From: Epiperipatus broadwayi
Lineage: Eukaryota; Onychophora; Udeonychophora; Euonychophora; Peripatidae
Direction: 5' to 3'
Assembly (NCBI GenBank): GCA_028023455.1
Contig: JAQFVV010000056.1
Coordinates: 928,001 to 992,000 of the forward strand
DNA length: 64,000 nt
The position numbers and the translations under genes are program-made. This document shows positions 1 through 12,600 of the stretch, piece after piece. Below the pieces are notes generated by a model, which had not been told where the DNA came from, searched no databases, and saw only the letters and a list, made by a program, of their open reading frames with translations. The first letter of the stretch is position 1. Every line of letters starts with the position of its first letter.

Positions 1-2158
1 TTATCTGATGATCTGCATATATTGCTAGCAACATAACTTTATTGCTATTTAATTCAAAAGTTGTATAAATCACTTCAAAGCTATTAAAATTGACTTCCAG
101 TGTTCAACAAAAATATTTTCTTTAATAAAACTCAATATGCCTCTACCTTTTTTATGATTTTTTCAGTATGCAATTTTTTTATAATTTATAATATTATAAA
201 GATTAATTTCATTTTTTAATATTTGTTTCCATTAATATTAGAAAATCAATGAAGTTAATATAACAGCATACAGTTGCAATCATTTCATCCCAATTTTTCT
301 TCTACTTCTAAGGTTAACATGAAGTATATTATAAATAGTTTTTCAATGATAAATTCTTTGATTTCTATTTCCCAATCTTTAAATGTATTAAAATTTTTTA
401 CATAAATATCTTCAATATCTTTTAATATTTCAAGCTTTTTTATTTTGGATTAGAATATATTCAAAACATTTAAAATAGAACTCACAAAATATTAAGAATG
501 TCATGTTGACTCTCTATATACATTTTTTTCTTCATTTTTTTTTTTGCAAAAAATTTGACCATTTTTAATCCATATATATATATATATTTTTTTTTTTTGT
601 TTTGCTACATTTTTAGTTTTCTATAATAATTTTTTATTTATTTTTATTAAAGCTTCATTAATATATATTCTTTTACCTCCACTTTCTGCATGGTTCATTC
701 ATCTATGTATAGTCAGTGTGTCAAGGGCATGCTATACATCATCATGCATGCCTGATTTTCGCATCACAGTATTAGCACCAGTCTGTATTGTGCAATGGAG
801 CTGAAGCCTTAGCACCACCCAAATCCTACATTTAGCACATTTCTTTATTGGTATGTGCCATCGGTTAGAGGCAGGAGCACTCCTGCAGACAGAGACATTT
901 TTAGTTAGTCATGAACCATGCTATCAGATTGCTAAGCTGATCATTATTATATTTTTTAGCACTAAACACCACAATATCTAATTAATTCTTTATATTTAAT
1001 CTTCACCTGTGCTCATCAGTAACTCTAGGTAGTCTTAAATCAAACCCGCCAACAATGGTCCCATTAAATGTAAAAATGTGATAGATTGCAAGATTCAAAC
1101 CCATAATATACCTTAAGTTCAGATTAGATAGGGCACACTTAATTTCTATAAGTCGCTGTCACTTTCCTTTATATCATGTAAAAGCCAGGTGATTATTTTA
1201 TTCTAATAATATGTAAGCTACTATATTCGTTATTTTAATTTCTGTAATAAACCTTATATTGTCATTGTTAATTGCAATTGTGTTGTTATTGGTGAGTTGG
1301 AACTATAGAGATAATTATATGTAGAATTAAGTAGAGTTATTGAATTGCCAAACAAGCATATCCATGGTTTTTGTACATTACTGTAATAGTGTTCCATTTT
1401 GTAGTCATATAGAAATAATAAAATCCCAGAATCATACAAATTAGAGGTTGATAAATTAATCAAAGTAGGGCCATAATGAGTGCTAGTGTGTTATAAGGTT
1501 GCGAGTCAATGAAGAATCCTGAGAAGAGGAGTACTTGTTCAAACCCTGAGCTACATCATGCTATATGAAGAAGGGAAACTATATGACATGAGGGGTGTTA
1601 ATTAGGTGGTAGAGATTAGGAAGCCATGTAAGGGTTTAAACTATGATCATGATGTAGTTCTGTGTATGCTGGTTAAGAATCACTGCTTGGTTTTTTGGTC
1701 TTGATAGCAAATTATAGAAACTTGACCATTACAGTATTCATATTAATAACCTTGTAAATAATAAAATCCATCTTAAATATATAATATTGAATCTTAAAAT
1801 TGTCATTATTCAAATCTATTTCATTTATATACAGATAGAATATCTATAATCCAAATACCTATTCAAAAATTTCTATTATCTAAACATGTTTTAAGATGAT
1901 CTTTACACTTTTACAATAAATAAAATAATGTTTACAAACAAAATTATCTGAACAGATTTTAAATTTGCTATGAAGACCTTAAAATATTTCATTCTTGAAA
2001 TCTGAGGAATTTGTACATTCAAAAAAAGTTTGGAATCAGAGATTTCAGTATAATAGTTTTAACCTATACATCATCAGCCATGAATGAAAGTAGACTCATT
2101 TTCTTTAGCTTTTTAAGTTAGTAAACAGAAAAATTCAATTTAACACAGATGATATTTT
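1..2158. other. AT-rich DNA with two degenerate SINE-like patches
   Basis: No coding signal is visible. The first 660 bases are low-complexity T/A-rich sequence. A patch at about 690-910 is clearly richer in G+C than its surroundings and resembles an old inserted repeat, but I cannot name it. A second patch at about 1480-1700 contains tRNA B-box-like words (for example TTGTTCAAACCCTGAG near 1547) and a short inverted repeat around CTACATCATG, which suggests a decayed tRNA-derived SINE. Confidence 0.4.
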
Positions 2159-2334
2159 AAAACAGGTAAAACTCTATATGTATCACCACTCACTGCAACC
2201 CAGAGTAATCATTGGATGCCAGAAGAATCTCCATCTAGTGTCTACTCATCCAATATCCCCAGACTAGTTTCGGGCATCCATTGATTACTCGGGCGTGCAC
2301 GGAATGGCAATACATATAGAGAGTTACTTGTTTT
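2159..2334. mobile_element. palindromic MITE-like element
   Basis: The ends are 25-base inverted repeats: AAAACAGGTAAAACTCTATA at 2159 onward is mirrored by TATAGAGAGTTACTTGTTTT ending at 2334. A second inner inverted pair lies at 2199-2220 and 2273-2293 (GAGTAATCATTGGATGCC against GGCATCCATTGATTACTC), so most of the element can fold into one long stem with a loop of about 50 bases. The interior has no reading frame. The flank immediately to the right (2341-2378) recurs at 48121-48157. This is probably a small non-autonomous element or foldback; I do not recognise the family. Confidence 0.55.
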
Positions 2335-2340
2335 AATAAC

Positions 2341-2378
2341 AGTTAAGGGCAAGCATAAGAAATAGTGATCATGAGATA
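2341..2378 (+). repeat. dispersed repeat word, copy 1
   Basis: The word GCAAGCATAAGAAATAGTG followed by ATCATGAGAT matches 48121-48157 with only a few differences. It lies just outside the palindromic element at 2159-2334. It is part of a longer dispersed repeat whose limits I cannot fix. Confidence 0.5.
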
Positions 2379-2764
2379 ATATTTTAAATGGGCAGATCAC
2401 ATTCCACAATATTAATATATATATAGTTATTTAGCTATTCATAGTTAGAAGATCAAATAAGGCTGAAAATTTGCTTAAATATTGTTTACACAGCAGTTGG
2501 AAAGCCTGACTATATTGCCTTTCCTTTCATGGTTTTTCTATGAAAGCCTGTTACAAATTGAGCTATAACCTTTTTTTTTTTTTATCTAATATAAGATTTG
2601 TATCATATATATATATAATTGTATCAATATATATTAATTATTTTTTTATTTTTAATAACTTTTAATAATGGTGCGTTTCAATGATTTGATAAATGTATTA
2701 ATTTTATTTGATATTATAAATGAGTTTGCAAAGCATTTTACTATTCTTATTTTTAATATTTTAG
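2379..2764. other. AT-rich intergenic or intronic DNA
   Basis: Low-complexity AT-rich sequence with poly-T and (TA)n tracts. No feature is recognised. Its last 25 bases (pyrimidine-biased, ending TTTTAG) form the acceptor-like sequence of the candidate exon that follows. Confidence 0.3.
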
Positions 2765-2856
2765 GCTTTACAATTATAAAGGTGATAAGAACTCTTTACT
2801 GCAGAGTTACAAAAAATTTTTCTCAAAGATTATAAATATACATGGAATTTCTAGTG
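2765..2856 (+). CDS. candidate internal exon of an unrecognised host gene
   Basis: A 92-base segment lies between an acceptor-like TTTTTAATATTTTAG and a consensus donor GTAAGT. Only the frame starting at 2766 is open throughout: 30 codons, beginning LYNYKGDKNS and ending NIHGISS, with one base completing the previous codon and one base (G) left over. The left-over G would join the candidate exon at 46327, which needs two bases, giving Asp. Composition is Lys/Ser/Leu-rich and does not resemble the nearby transposon proteins. I do not recognise the protein family. Chance open frames of this size do occur in AT-rich DNA, so this rests on the two splice signals plus phase compatibility. Confidence 0.33.
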
Positions 2857-2887
2857 GTAAGTTTTGAAAATCATTTAATTTATAATG

Positions 2888-2889
<2 letters not shown>

Positions 2890-2926
<37 letters not shown>

Positions 2927-2934
2927 CATATATA

Positions 2935-2977
<43 letters not shown>
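2890..2977. repeat. (TA)n microsatellite
   Basis: Nearly pure TA dinucleotide repeat interrupted by GCA and TTA. It begins about 30 bases after the candidate donor site. Confidence 0.9.
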
Positions 2978-2979
<2 letters not shown>

Positions 2980-3249
2980 AATGTTGAGTTTAGCTAACTC
3001 TAGTGTAGTCATATATTGCAAGCATCCTCAATCAATCAACTTTAAATAGGGAAATTAACAAAATATTCTTGAAAAAAATGAAGAAAATTTAATGTAGAAA
3101 GAAAAAAAAGATTCTCTCTCTTGATGATTTAATTCGAAAATATACTTTAATTTATATTTAGATAATTATATAACATATTTTTATTCATAAAAAGATATTA
3201 GTAACATTTATAAAATTTTACATATGCCTATGATATGTTTGTCTGAAAA

Positions 3250-3400
3250 TAAGAACCAAAAATTAAACCCTAGTATTTCAGGATGCTAATAATATCAGCC
3301 CTATTCCAAATATAAGTGGTCATTAAGATCATCGGCCAGATAGACAATTTTTGTTTGTTCCTTGAAATGCGTAATGGATGTATTGAATTATAAAGTAGTG
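3250..3400 (+). repeat. ATAAG-type dispersed repeat, degenerate copy
   Basis: Words such as ACCCTAGTATTTCAGGATGC, then AATATCAGCCCTATTCC, then AAATATAAG, align with 37170-37260 (GCCCTAGTATGAATTTTTAG, GGATGTTG, AATATAAACCATAGCCC). The family has repeated AAATAAGRCC/AAATAAGCCC words, which I remember as widespread in animal genomes, but I cannot assign a superfamily name. The copy is old, with many substitutions. Confidence 0.5.
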
Positions 3401-4234
3401 AATGTGTAAATAAACAATAATGCTTTAAATAAATTGTAATATACGTTATATGGCACTTATGTATTTTCCCAGCTAACATTTTTGGCAAATGTAATGTTAC
3501 TTGAATAGAGAAACAATTTACTCTCAGCCAAATCTTGGACTTGGGATAATCAGTTTATTGACTTTATGAATGACTTAACAAAATTTTACCATTTTATCTA
3601 CCACAAGCTAGTATAGCGCACAATTTATAAATTCATTTATGTATTTTTAGATATTCATTTTATTTATATTTAATACTGTACTTAGATTTAGAATGCTTGA
3701 TTTAGTTTTAGAATTTTATCATAATAGCTTTTAAATATTCAAGATAAAAGAAAAATCAGTTTGATTTCTTAAACATTTTTTTCCTTTTAAAATAATTTAA
3801 ATAAGGAAGTGATTTTAAAAATCAGTATTTAGCTTAAGTTAAATCATCAGTCTTTCTCTAATGAAAATTTTTTAATAAGAATACCCAAGCAGGGTTATTA
3901 CAAGTAATGTGGAATCTGTTTACAGTATGCATACTTAATAATGGATGTATGTGGACATATATGAATCTTGCTAATGTGTGAAATACAGAAACATTTTCTG
4001 AAATTTTGTGCCTGCATTTTTTGTTGCTTTTGTTTGGACAAATCTTTCTTAACTGTAATTATTTTTGATACTACATTTTTGTCATAGGTCTTCATTTACA
4101 CTTGATTTAATGATGAAGTTAAACAGAATATTTTGATCTTCAAATAAAATGAGTGCAAAAGGGAAGAGCTATTCCAGGGAGTAAAAAATTGTGAAGGGCT
4201 CTCTGAGTAAGAATCTTACAGCTTTCTGTAAAGA
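3401..4234. other. AT-rich DNA, nothing recognised
   Basis: No motif, repeat or open frame stands out. Short open stretches on the minus strand have no recognisable domain and look like chance frames in AT-rich DNA. Confidence 0.3.
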
Positions 4235-4350
4235 GAAGAACTACTTGAATAAATGTACATTTTGGACAAGAAAAAATAAGACATCCCCTGTAAATAAGCC
4301 CTACAGTGTCTTTTGGAGCAAAAATTCTTTTAGGAGAACACTTAATTCTA
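4235..4350 (+). repeat. ATAAG-type dispersed repeat, terminal fragment
   Basis: The stretch reads AAAAAATAAGACATCCCCTG, then AAATAAGCCCTACAGTGTCT, then TTTGGAGCAAAAATTC. The same order of words (AAAATAAGACAT, then GGTCTTTTGGAGCAGAAATT) occurs at 37797-37905. It is the same family as 3250-3400, represented by its other end. Confidence 0.55.
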
Positions 4351-5396
4351 TCTAAAAATAAAATAAACAATAAAAACTTATTAAAGATGGTGGAAGTTAA
4401 ATTTATTCAAAAAAGAAAAGAAAATCAAGAACTAATTAAAGATAATTAAAGGATAAAGGGAAAAAAAAAAAATAGTGGCAAATCAGTGAAAAAAAAAAAA
4501 ACAGGCTTAATGATAAGAAAGAAAACAAACAGCCTTTTAGGAGAGATCATCCTTCAGGAAAAGGCTATAAAAAGAGAAAAAATAGGAAAAAGCAACAACT
4601 TCTGTGTATAGCTTTTAAAGATATTACTTCTAGCTTTGCAAGCAATATACAAAATCATAGAAAACTATTGTTATAGTATTTTTAGACCAACTCAAACACA
4701 GGTAGAATGTTGAAATTCTGTGCAGTAAAAATAATAAAATGATTGCTAAGCTCACCCAGTATGTGCTAGCTAGTGACTGTACAATGTAGCTTGATCAATT
4801 TTGAAAAATGTCTATCAAAATTCAGAAGGAGAACATATCTAATATAGCTTGTTTGCTCAAGGAGAATTGTTTCGCATTGCCTGTATTTGCATAGCTCTCA
4901 CATTTAAAAGCATCACACTGTCAATGCCAAGAAGAATCCAACCTAAATCAAACAATGGAGATTGATTTAATTGTCTATAAATCTGTACAGTAATTTTATT
5001 AAACTAATTAAAAAACCCATGATAAGACTTTTTAAATGTATATGCATGTAGATAAGAGGCCTCCATAATAAACAAATTTCATACATATATTTTATTACAA
5101 CTATTTTTGGTATAAACATTGTTTAAATTTGTTATTGATGAATATTATTAGTATAGTGTACATTATTATATTCATAGAGCTACCAAAAAATAATCAGAAT
5201 TTTATAATGAAAAATGTTTATTTACTTTTAATTGTTATAAATTTAATATTTTCAAATTACTAACTATTTGATGCAATACACCAGTCTAAACATGCTTTTC
5301 AATTTTTGAATTAATCTGGAAATACTTGCAAAGTCATGCTTTTTAATGTCTCTATTATTTTTTTCCCAACACTTTAAGACCGCAAAAAAAAAATTG
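4351..5396. other. AT-rich DNA with A-runs
   Basis: A-rich stretch with several poly-A runs (4460-4500) and no recognisable gene or repeat. Confidence 0.3.
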
Positions 5397-6005
5397 AGAG
5401 ATTAGAAAACAATTGCATGAAGCGAGATCGAGCAAATATTGCTCACAAATAAGCTGGTTTGTGCTGAATTTAATTAAAAAATGTTTCACATTCGAGGTTT
5501 TGAGAGATGACACTTTGCGGGAATGGAGCTTGCACTCTTTTCTTTGTTCCAAAATGGAATGTGAAGTTTCAGATAAAATGCTTGATCATTACAAACCAAA
5601 ATTGAGAGAAAAATGGTGTTTGCATAAAAAAAAAGGTGTTTGCATCAAAAAGGATCAGCATTGTTTTGTCTCTGGACTTTACTTGTGATGCTTTTTACGG
5701 ATATGGTGAATTTAACACAATCTTGTGTTTTTATCAGATCAGCTTCCTTGTAACCTGTTTCAAGCATTCCAACTTTTTTTCTTGTCATTTTCTGTGAACA
5801 AAAACAGGATTTCACATTGTTGAACTTTTCAGCTATTATAAGAAATTTGACAAAAATTCAAAATGCCCTTTACAAAACAATGAGCTATGTGGGCTCACGA
5901 TTTCACATGGTGATGTCATTTGGAAGATTGATGCAGAAGGGTTTTTGCAAGATGTATGTAACAGCAGAAGCATGTACTACAACAGGTGCACAAACCAGAG
6001 AATGA
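5397..6005 (+). other. two unrecognised short open frames
   Basis: Two consecutive open stretches (5413-5688, 91 codons, and 5817-6005, 62 codons) lie in slightly less AT-rich DNA. The first is rich in Cys, Lys and Glu (a stretch includes EVLRDDTLREW and KMECEVSDKMLDHYKPKL). The second contains RNLTKIQNALYKTMSYVG. They are separated by in-frame stops. They could be pieces of a decayed transposase or a processed pseudogene, or chance frames; neither contains a motif I can tie to a family. The first starts from TTG rather than ATG in its open frame. Confidence 0.2.
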
Positions 6006-6891
6006 TTGTAGTTATTTTTGTGACCCTCCTCATATTTTATTTAAATGTATATGTATATCTAAATTTAACATTTATATTTAATCTTAAATAGTATTTCTTT
6101 ATTATATTTATTAGTGTGTTACATTTTCATAAAGTAATGAGTAAATGTTATATATAGAGCTCGCATATAATTTCATTGCATCAATCGAGATTTTCTGAAG
6201 TAAATTATGTTATCTAAGTTATTTAGTTTTTTTTTTTTTTTTTGTGCTCTTCTTCTCTCAGTAATCTTATTTTTAATGCTCACTTAACAATCCTCCATTG
6301 ATAATGATAGTTTATATTCTGAGCTGGATTATAGCAGAATAGTTACCTGAGAAATGTGATGATAATACCAGAGGGTAATATATTCATAAGTGTTTTTTTT
6401 TTACAGAAAAAAGTGAGATCCTAAATTGAGGTTAGTGGAGTTCAAACTCTGTATATTACAAATAAACACTTATGAAAGGAAGTGTAAGACATATTGCGTG
6501 AAAAATTTGTATGAAATTTTTTTTTTTTGAGTAAATGTAATGTAAACTCTTAAAATCCCTAGATACCTCACAATATAGTTTGATTAAGTTTTTATATTGA
6601 AATAATTAGGATTTTAAAAAATTAAATCATGAAGTGATGTACACATTTTATTATTGAATGAATGTCTAAAAAATTAACTTTGTTAATAGAAAACATAAGT
6701 TATGCTTCAGAAATTCTGAATGAAATAAAATAAAAAAATGAGTTTTTAACTATTTAATATTTTGATTATAGTTGATCTAGCTAAAGCTGATTGCTATTTA
6801 TCGTATTGTGGTTACAGAAGTCAACAGAGTTGATATATAAATAAAAAGATAAAAGTGTAAATAATTATATTTTTTTCTCTTTTTATATGTC
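6006..6891. other. AT-rich DNA with an inverted SINE-like fragment
   Basis: Mostly featureless. Around 6375-6480 the word TTCATAAGTGTTT is mirrored by AAACACTTATGAA about 80 bases downstream. Between them lies a tRNA B-box-like GGAGTTCAAACTCTG, so this is probably another decayed tRNA-derived foldback like those at 51890 and 58525. Confidence 0.35.
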
Positions 6892-6968
6892 ATAGCATCG
6901 GCCGGGACGCGAACCCACAACTATCTGCAACCAACTACTTGCTTGCATACCTCTCGCCTAATAATGCA
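6892..6968 (-). repeat. tRNA-derived SINE head
   Basis: On the minus strand the sequence has an A-box-like AGGCGAGAGGTATG and, at tRNA-like spacing, a strong B-box GGGTTCGCGTCCCGG. This arrangement is typical of the pol III promoter in the head of a tRNA-derived SINE. The B box is much more GC-rich than its surroundings. It is not called as a functional tRNA because I cannot build a convincing acceptor stem. The Tx1-like LINE inserted less than 80 bases away. Confidence 0.5.
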
Positions 6969-7024
6969 AGACAATTATATTTTTGATTAAGATTCTACTG
7001 TGTCTTCTGTTAAACAAAATTATA

Positions 7025-7041
7025 TAGAATGTATTTTGTTC
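7025..7041 (+). repeat. left target-site duplication of the Tx1-like LINE
   Basis: The 17-base word TAGAATGTATTTTGTTC occurs here and again at 13193-13209. The intervening sequence is the LINE, so this is the duplicated target. Confidence 0.85.
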
Positions 7042-7181
7042 AATCAATCGCTTTCGGTTCTTAAACAGCAAACAACGTGAACGATAGCTCTCCTCAAAAA
7101 TTGAAATCAGCAGGAAAGGGGGTATCAAACCCCATTCCAAACCCCTAAATATAAGGTAAGAGAAGTTTTATATATTTAAAA

Positions 7182-9682
7182 ATGGAATGTGACAATGATA
7201 TAGATAATGTACATAGCAATTCAAGCTTAAAATGTCACATTCAGTCGTTCAACAGAAGCGATGGCCGAAATCTACATAGCTATAATAACAAATCTCAGGC
7301 TCCATCTGAGATCAAAAACCTTCCCATTAGCAATACTAAGCACCAAATAATTACTGACAATATTAAAATGCAAGAAATTATACAAACTTCGTCAGTTATA
7401 TGCAGTAGTGTTAGTTTTCCATCGGGCGAAGTAACAGCCATATTAATAATACATACGAAAACAGTAACAACACTCACTGTATTTCCCAAACTCCTTTAGG
7501 AGAAGTAAATAAACACAATTCATCCACAACCGCGAAACACTCTCAGAATAATTTGGAACAAAAAATAAAATATCAGCAAAATCTATCTGAAGAAAGGAAA
7601 AAAAAAAAATTTTTTTTAAATCACCAGAGGTCACCAAATTCACTGCTGTAACACCAGAGACTGTCAACAGTATTTTGGGAGAAAAAAACGAAATAACAGA
7701 TAAAAAAAAAAATCAACAAAACCCATTCACAAACAAACGAAAATTTCAAACTAGATGAACCTTTAATATCTACATCGTTCGAACATTTCAAAACAGACTC
7801 ACAAATACAAACCCTTCCAAAAAAATCTATATCCTATGCTAACGCTTTAAGTATCAACAAAGATGTTAAAACCACGGAGACTAACTCGGTCAGCAATATT
7901 AATGAAATGCTTATAGGCATATCAAAATATGAAAGAGAAATCACAACAAAAGACAATCAACACCCCCAATCAATTAAGATATTAAATTATAATAATATTA
8001 CCGATGAAATGCATCAAAACATAAACTATAATTTCAACAAAACTATTCCAAACATGCTCTATAAATCTTTTTAAAATTATTACAATGACAAAACTCTAAT
8101 CCTAGCAGTAACGAATGAAAACTTATCATTATACAAATTCCCCATGGAGCATTTATATTCCGTAATTAAACAACATGATTCAGAGTTGGGAATTTATCAA
8201 ATACTAACACACCCTAATGACAGAAATGTGGCAATAGAATTTAAAACCTGGGCAGACAGGCTCCAATTTAAAAACAATATTAAAATACTGGGAAATAAAA
8301 TACTTTGCACTGTAGAAATGAACAGACCTACGATACTACAAGGGAAAATCAAAAACTGCCTAACAATATTCACTGAACAAGAGTCCAAAATATCCTCAAT
8401 CCCTACGGCACTGTATCAAAATTTAAATTCCTTCCAGACCCCATCTTGAACAGAAACATAATATCAAATGCAGCAATTTTCTCACTAGCCATGAAAAAAA
8501 AGTTTCTCCCACTGACATCCCTACTGTAGTTAATGCAAGAGGTTCACCAATGGTCTTAATATTCAGGGGGGTGCGGCCTCAGTGCTTTCACTGTTTACAA
8601 AGGACACACTTTATAAAAGACTGTTTGGCACGTATCTGCACTACCTGCAATCAAAAGAAAGGCAAGTTTCACCGCTGCAGTGGAAAGAATATAGAAACAA
8701 CAACAACTACAGATACCAAACAGTCACCTAAAACAGACAATAACATTGAAAACCACACTGATAATCACAGCGCTACAACATCAAACTACATCGAATCTAT
8801 AGACATAGCTCCCACAGATGTAACACCACACCACATAATATCTAGAGATGAAGATCAAGATGATAATCTTTCCCAACAAACTGAAATGGAATTCCACAAC
8901 AATACAACCAAAAATAGAAATGATAAACAAACAACTACATTAAGTACACCTCATCTCATTTCAAACCAATACACAGATAATATTCAGTCAATAAACAGTA
9001 CAACATTGGGAAAAAAGGGCTATGAATCAATGCTTGACAATCCTTCAGACTTGAAATCACTTCCAATAGAAGAAACAGACACCAGAATCAAAATAGACAA
9101 AAATAACACCCAATCACCTAGAAAGTCACAAAGTAAACAAAATACAATAACTCCACATCCTCAAAAAGAAAGTAGCAAAACCAATAAACCAAGGAAAAAA
9201 TTCAACCCAGCACACACCAAAACTTCAAACCTGGGGGAAAAGGATGGTTTATCTGGACATTGGAATCCGGATCTTTCACAAGAAGTAGAGCTAACACAAC
9301 AAGCTATACCAAATATTAATAAATGGAAATCAGATGTTCCGGATAAATCAAGCTCAGATGATGATGTGAATTCTGGGTTTATAACACAACTACCTACATT
9401 AAAACCATATTCACAAGAATCACAAAGTGTCATGGGAAAAAAAAAAGAAAAACCTCTGAGCACTCTGATACTGATTCAGCACCAATGGAAGATGATCCCT
9501 ATTTGGAATTACCAGATTCTATGGAAAATGAGGACCTTCCAGTACTCATGGAATCAAATTTACATCATCTCTCATTGGAAGAAGCATCATATCAAGAAAC
9601 CAATTATAGTCATTTACTTCCAAATTCTCCCCAAGACCAGGGGCCAGCTAGGAGGGCAGGGACACTATATTATGAACTATAA
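7182..9682 (+). pseudogene. LINE ORF1 protein (nucleic-acid-binding, CCHC), frameshifted
   Basis: ORF1 of the Tx1-like LINE would coat the element RNA. Coding potential passes through several frames: 7182-7499, 8144-8449 (hydrophilic, containing HLYSVIKQHDSELGIYQ), and 8550 to about 9440, then it shifts at the A-run at 9440-9450 into a frame ending at the stop at 9682. Two zinc knuckles are visible near 8579-8686: CFHCLQRTHFIKDC (CX2CX4HX4C), then CTTCNQKKGKFHRC, a variant spacing. A long Asn/Thr/Ser/Lys-rich, probably disordered region follows, with an acidic tail (MEDDPYLELPDSMENEDL). A poly-A-rich stretch at 7590-7720 marks further frame breaks. The last codons overlap the ORF2 start (ATGAACTATAA), as in other two-ORF LINEs. 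Confidence 0.75.
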
Positions 9683-12600
9683 AATTGCAGGGATTAATGT
9701 CCGTGGCCTCAACTCATTGGCCCGTGCTCATGCAATTAGAAATTGGATAAGCATTAACTCTCCCCACATCCTTCTAATGGGGGAAACCAAATTCCATAAT
9801 AACACTGACACTAAAATAGAAACATTAATTGCCCCTATGGGCTTCACTAAATTTTCAGTTGGACATTCAACAGTTGGAGGGGTTGGAGTATTAATTAACA
9901 AAAAATTTCCGCCAAACAAATTCCGTATTCTCTATTTGGATAACAACTTAATCTTATTAGAAATAGACTATTGGGGCTACAGCATAAATCTAGCTTATAT
10001 ATACACTTCAAACAATCCTACTATCTATCACAAAATCATTCAGATTTTAAATTGCTATCCTTAGCAACAAATCAGGCTCTTTACTTATATTGGGAGATTT
10101 TAACACCACATATGGTCGCTTTAACCTAAAATTTCTTCCACTGATAAATAGAAACTTGATGTGTGGGGAAGGATTCCTTCCTCCCAGATCCTACTTCTTT
10201 TATATTGGGAGATTTTAACACCACATATGGTTGCTTTAACCTAAAATTTCTTCCACTGATAAATAGAAACTTGATGTGTGGGGAAGGATTTCTTCCTCCC
10301 AGATCCTACTCCTTTTACACCAAATCCCACCAAACCCTAATAGACCTATTATATTATTCACCAGATTTATATTTTCATCTAAATGCAAAACTTTTACCGG
10401 TTTCATTTTCGGACCATATGGCCCTTGTAGTTACTCTTGAAACCATGGCTGGCCTCCCAACCCCAGAGGCTCTTCACAAAACCATGTGGATTGGTAACAA
10501 AATCAAACATGACAAAGGCCATAGTGTCCGAATCTTATATATATTTTCACAAAATCAACATCCTTTCAAGACCTGCTGAAGAAGCCTGGTTTTCATTTAT
10601 AGGCATCCTACAGACAATATTAAAACACCACACCATGAAAGTCAAAGACCCTAATGGCCTTTTCAGAGATCTTCTACAAATAGAGAATCAGCTTCAGATG
10701 CTCCAAAGTCAACCTATCAAAACACAAGATATATATAGTCTTAAAAACCTATACCGATCAAGACAAAAATCCCTGGCGGAATACCTATCCATTAGGAGAG
10801 CCAAATGCTATTTATCACAACAACATCACTGGACAAAAGGCTACTTGAGATGGGCACCTGGAGGGAAAAATAACAAAACCACTCCCACCTCCATCATTGC
10901 AGATGGGAAAACCTTACTGGGAACACCTATGATGAACACAATAAAAGAACACTTCCAGCAAAGAATGCAAACCGCAATCTTCAATGGCACACAACCTGGT
11001 CTGAAGTTGATCCACTGGCACCACATGGGATCACAGAAAACCTACTCCAACAGAAAATATCTTCCCTTCCAGATGGTGTACATCCTGGATTACATGGGAT
11101 TCCCAGATTCCTAATCCTACACCTCAATCAATTTGCAATTCCCATAATGAAGAAGATGGTGGATTACCTAGCAACTGGTAATAGAGGGATACCTAACCTT
11201 TACCCAGTGGCACTAGTTCCATTTATAAAAAAAAAAAAATCAGGTTATGGATCTCTCAAACATCAGACCTATTTCCATGACACCCCTGAGTCCGTGATCG
11301 AAGACCTCATCCAACCAAATGTCTTAAAGCACATATCTAACAACCAATATGCCAAGAAGGGATCCTCTACTGCACATGCAATGGGCCATATAATCTCCAT
11401 CATTGACTATGTCAGAATCCACCGGAAGTCAGGGCCTATAGCTATTCAACTGGACATTGCTACAGCCTTTGACTCGGTACATATAGACATACTCTTAAAT
11501 ATTTTGGCCAAGTATGATGTTCCTGCAGCTGCTGTCCAGATCATAAGCAATTTACTATACAACAGGGAAATTTTTATCACTATGGATGATAACATCACCT
11601 CCGGATTTAAACCGACACAAGCTCTCCCTCAGGATTCTCCCCTCAGTGCCCTGTGCTTCATCACATATATAAATCCTCTCCAGATGGATTTGGAAAAAAA
11701 TCTACCAGGTCTTTTTATACCCAATTTAAGCAGAGAATTCAACACGTTTGCCTACATGGATGATGTAATGATCATCCTACCATCAAGAAAACATATTCCT
11801 TTGCTACAAACAATATTAAGCCGCTATACTGAGAAATGCAGGCTGCAATTCAACCCCAGCAAGTCGGTCTCCTGGAAAATTGTTTCAGGAAGGAAAATTA
11901 ACACCCTCTTCTCTGCCAAGCCACAGAGATATCTTGGGTTTTTCATATTCAAGTCTACCACAGCAATGACCAAAGAGATTCAGGATAACATCCTAGAAAC
12001 AACAAACAAATTCATCACTTCCTTGTCACAAGTCTACCTTTCCCTCCCTGGCAAGGTAGCACTAATTAACATGAATGTAATGCCAAAAATAGCATACTTT
12101 CTTCCATTTATCAAATGCAACAAAAGCTTCATAAATAAAATAAATGGCTTGTGCTCAAGGCTTTTCTGGAAAGGTAAAACGGTCATGATCAGCCTCAAAG
12201 GCACTCAGCGACCAAGAAAGCTAAATGTCTAGCTCTCCACTCCATTCAGGCATTGATTTACCAAAAAACCCACAATGTCATACACAACTTGGTAGCATCA
12301 TGTGTTCTCCAAAAAACTTTCCTTCAAAAGGTAACACCCACTGACCGACCCCCACCAGACAGACAAACATGGATCACTAGAAACACAAGCTTTATCAAAC
12401 AGCACTGCCCAATAAATGACTCCACATTCAATTCTAAAATATCATTATGGCAAGCATACACAATCCTCCATCAAATCTTACATCCTATAATCAACACATT
12501 TTATTACAATAATCAGAAACTGGTATCCAACTTTAAAAGATGGAGTCTAGAGGCCAAATACCTAGACTTCCTCATTAAATACAACATTACTGGACTACCT

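Noticed and set aside
6892-6968. Functional tRNA gene on the minus strand
   Set aside because: A and B boxes are good but no paired acceptor and anticodon arms can be drawn with confidence; a SINE head fits better.
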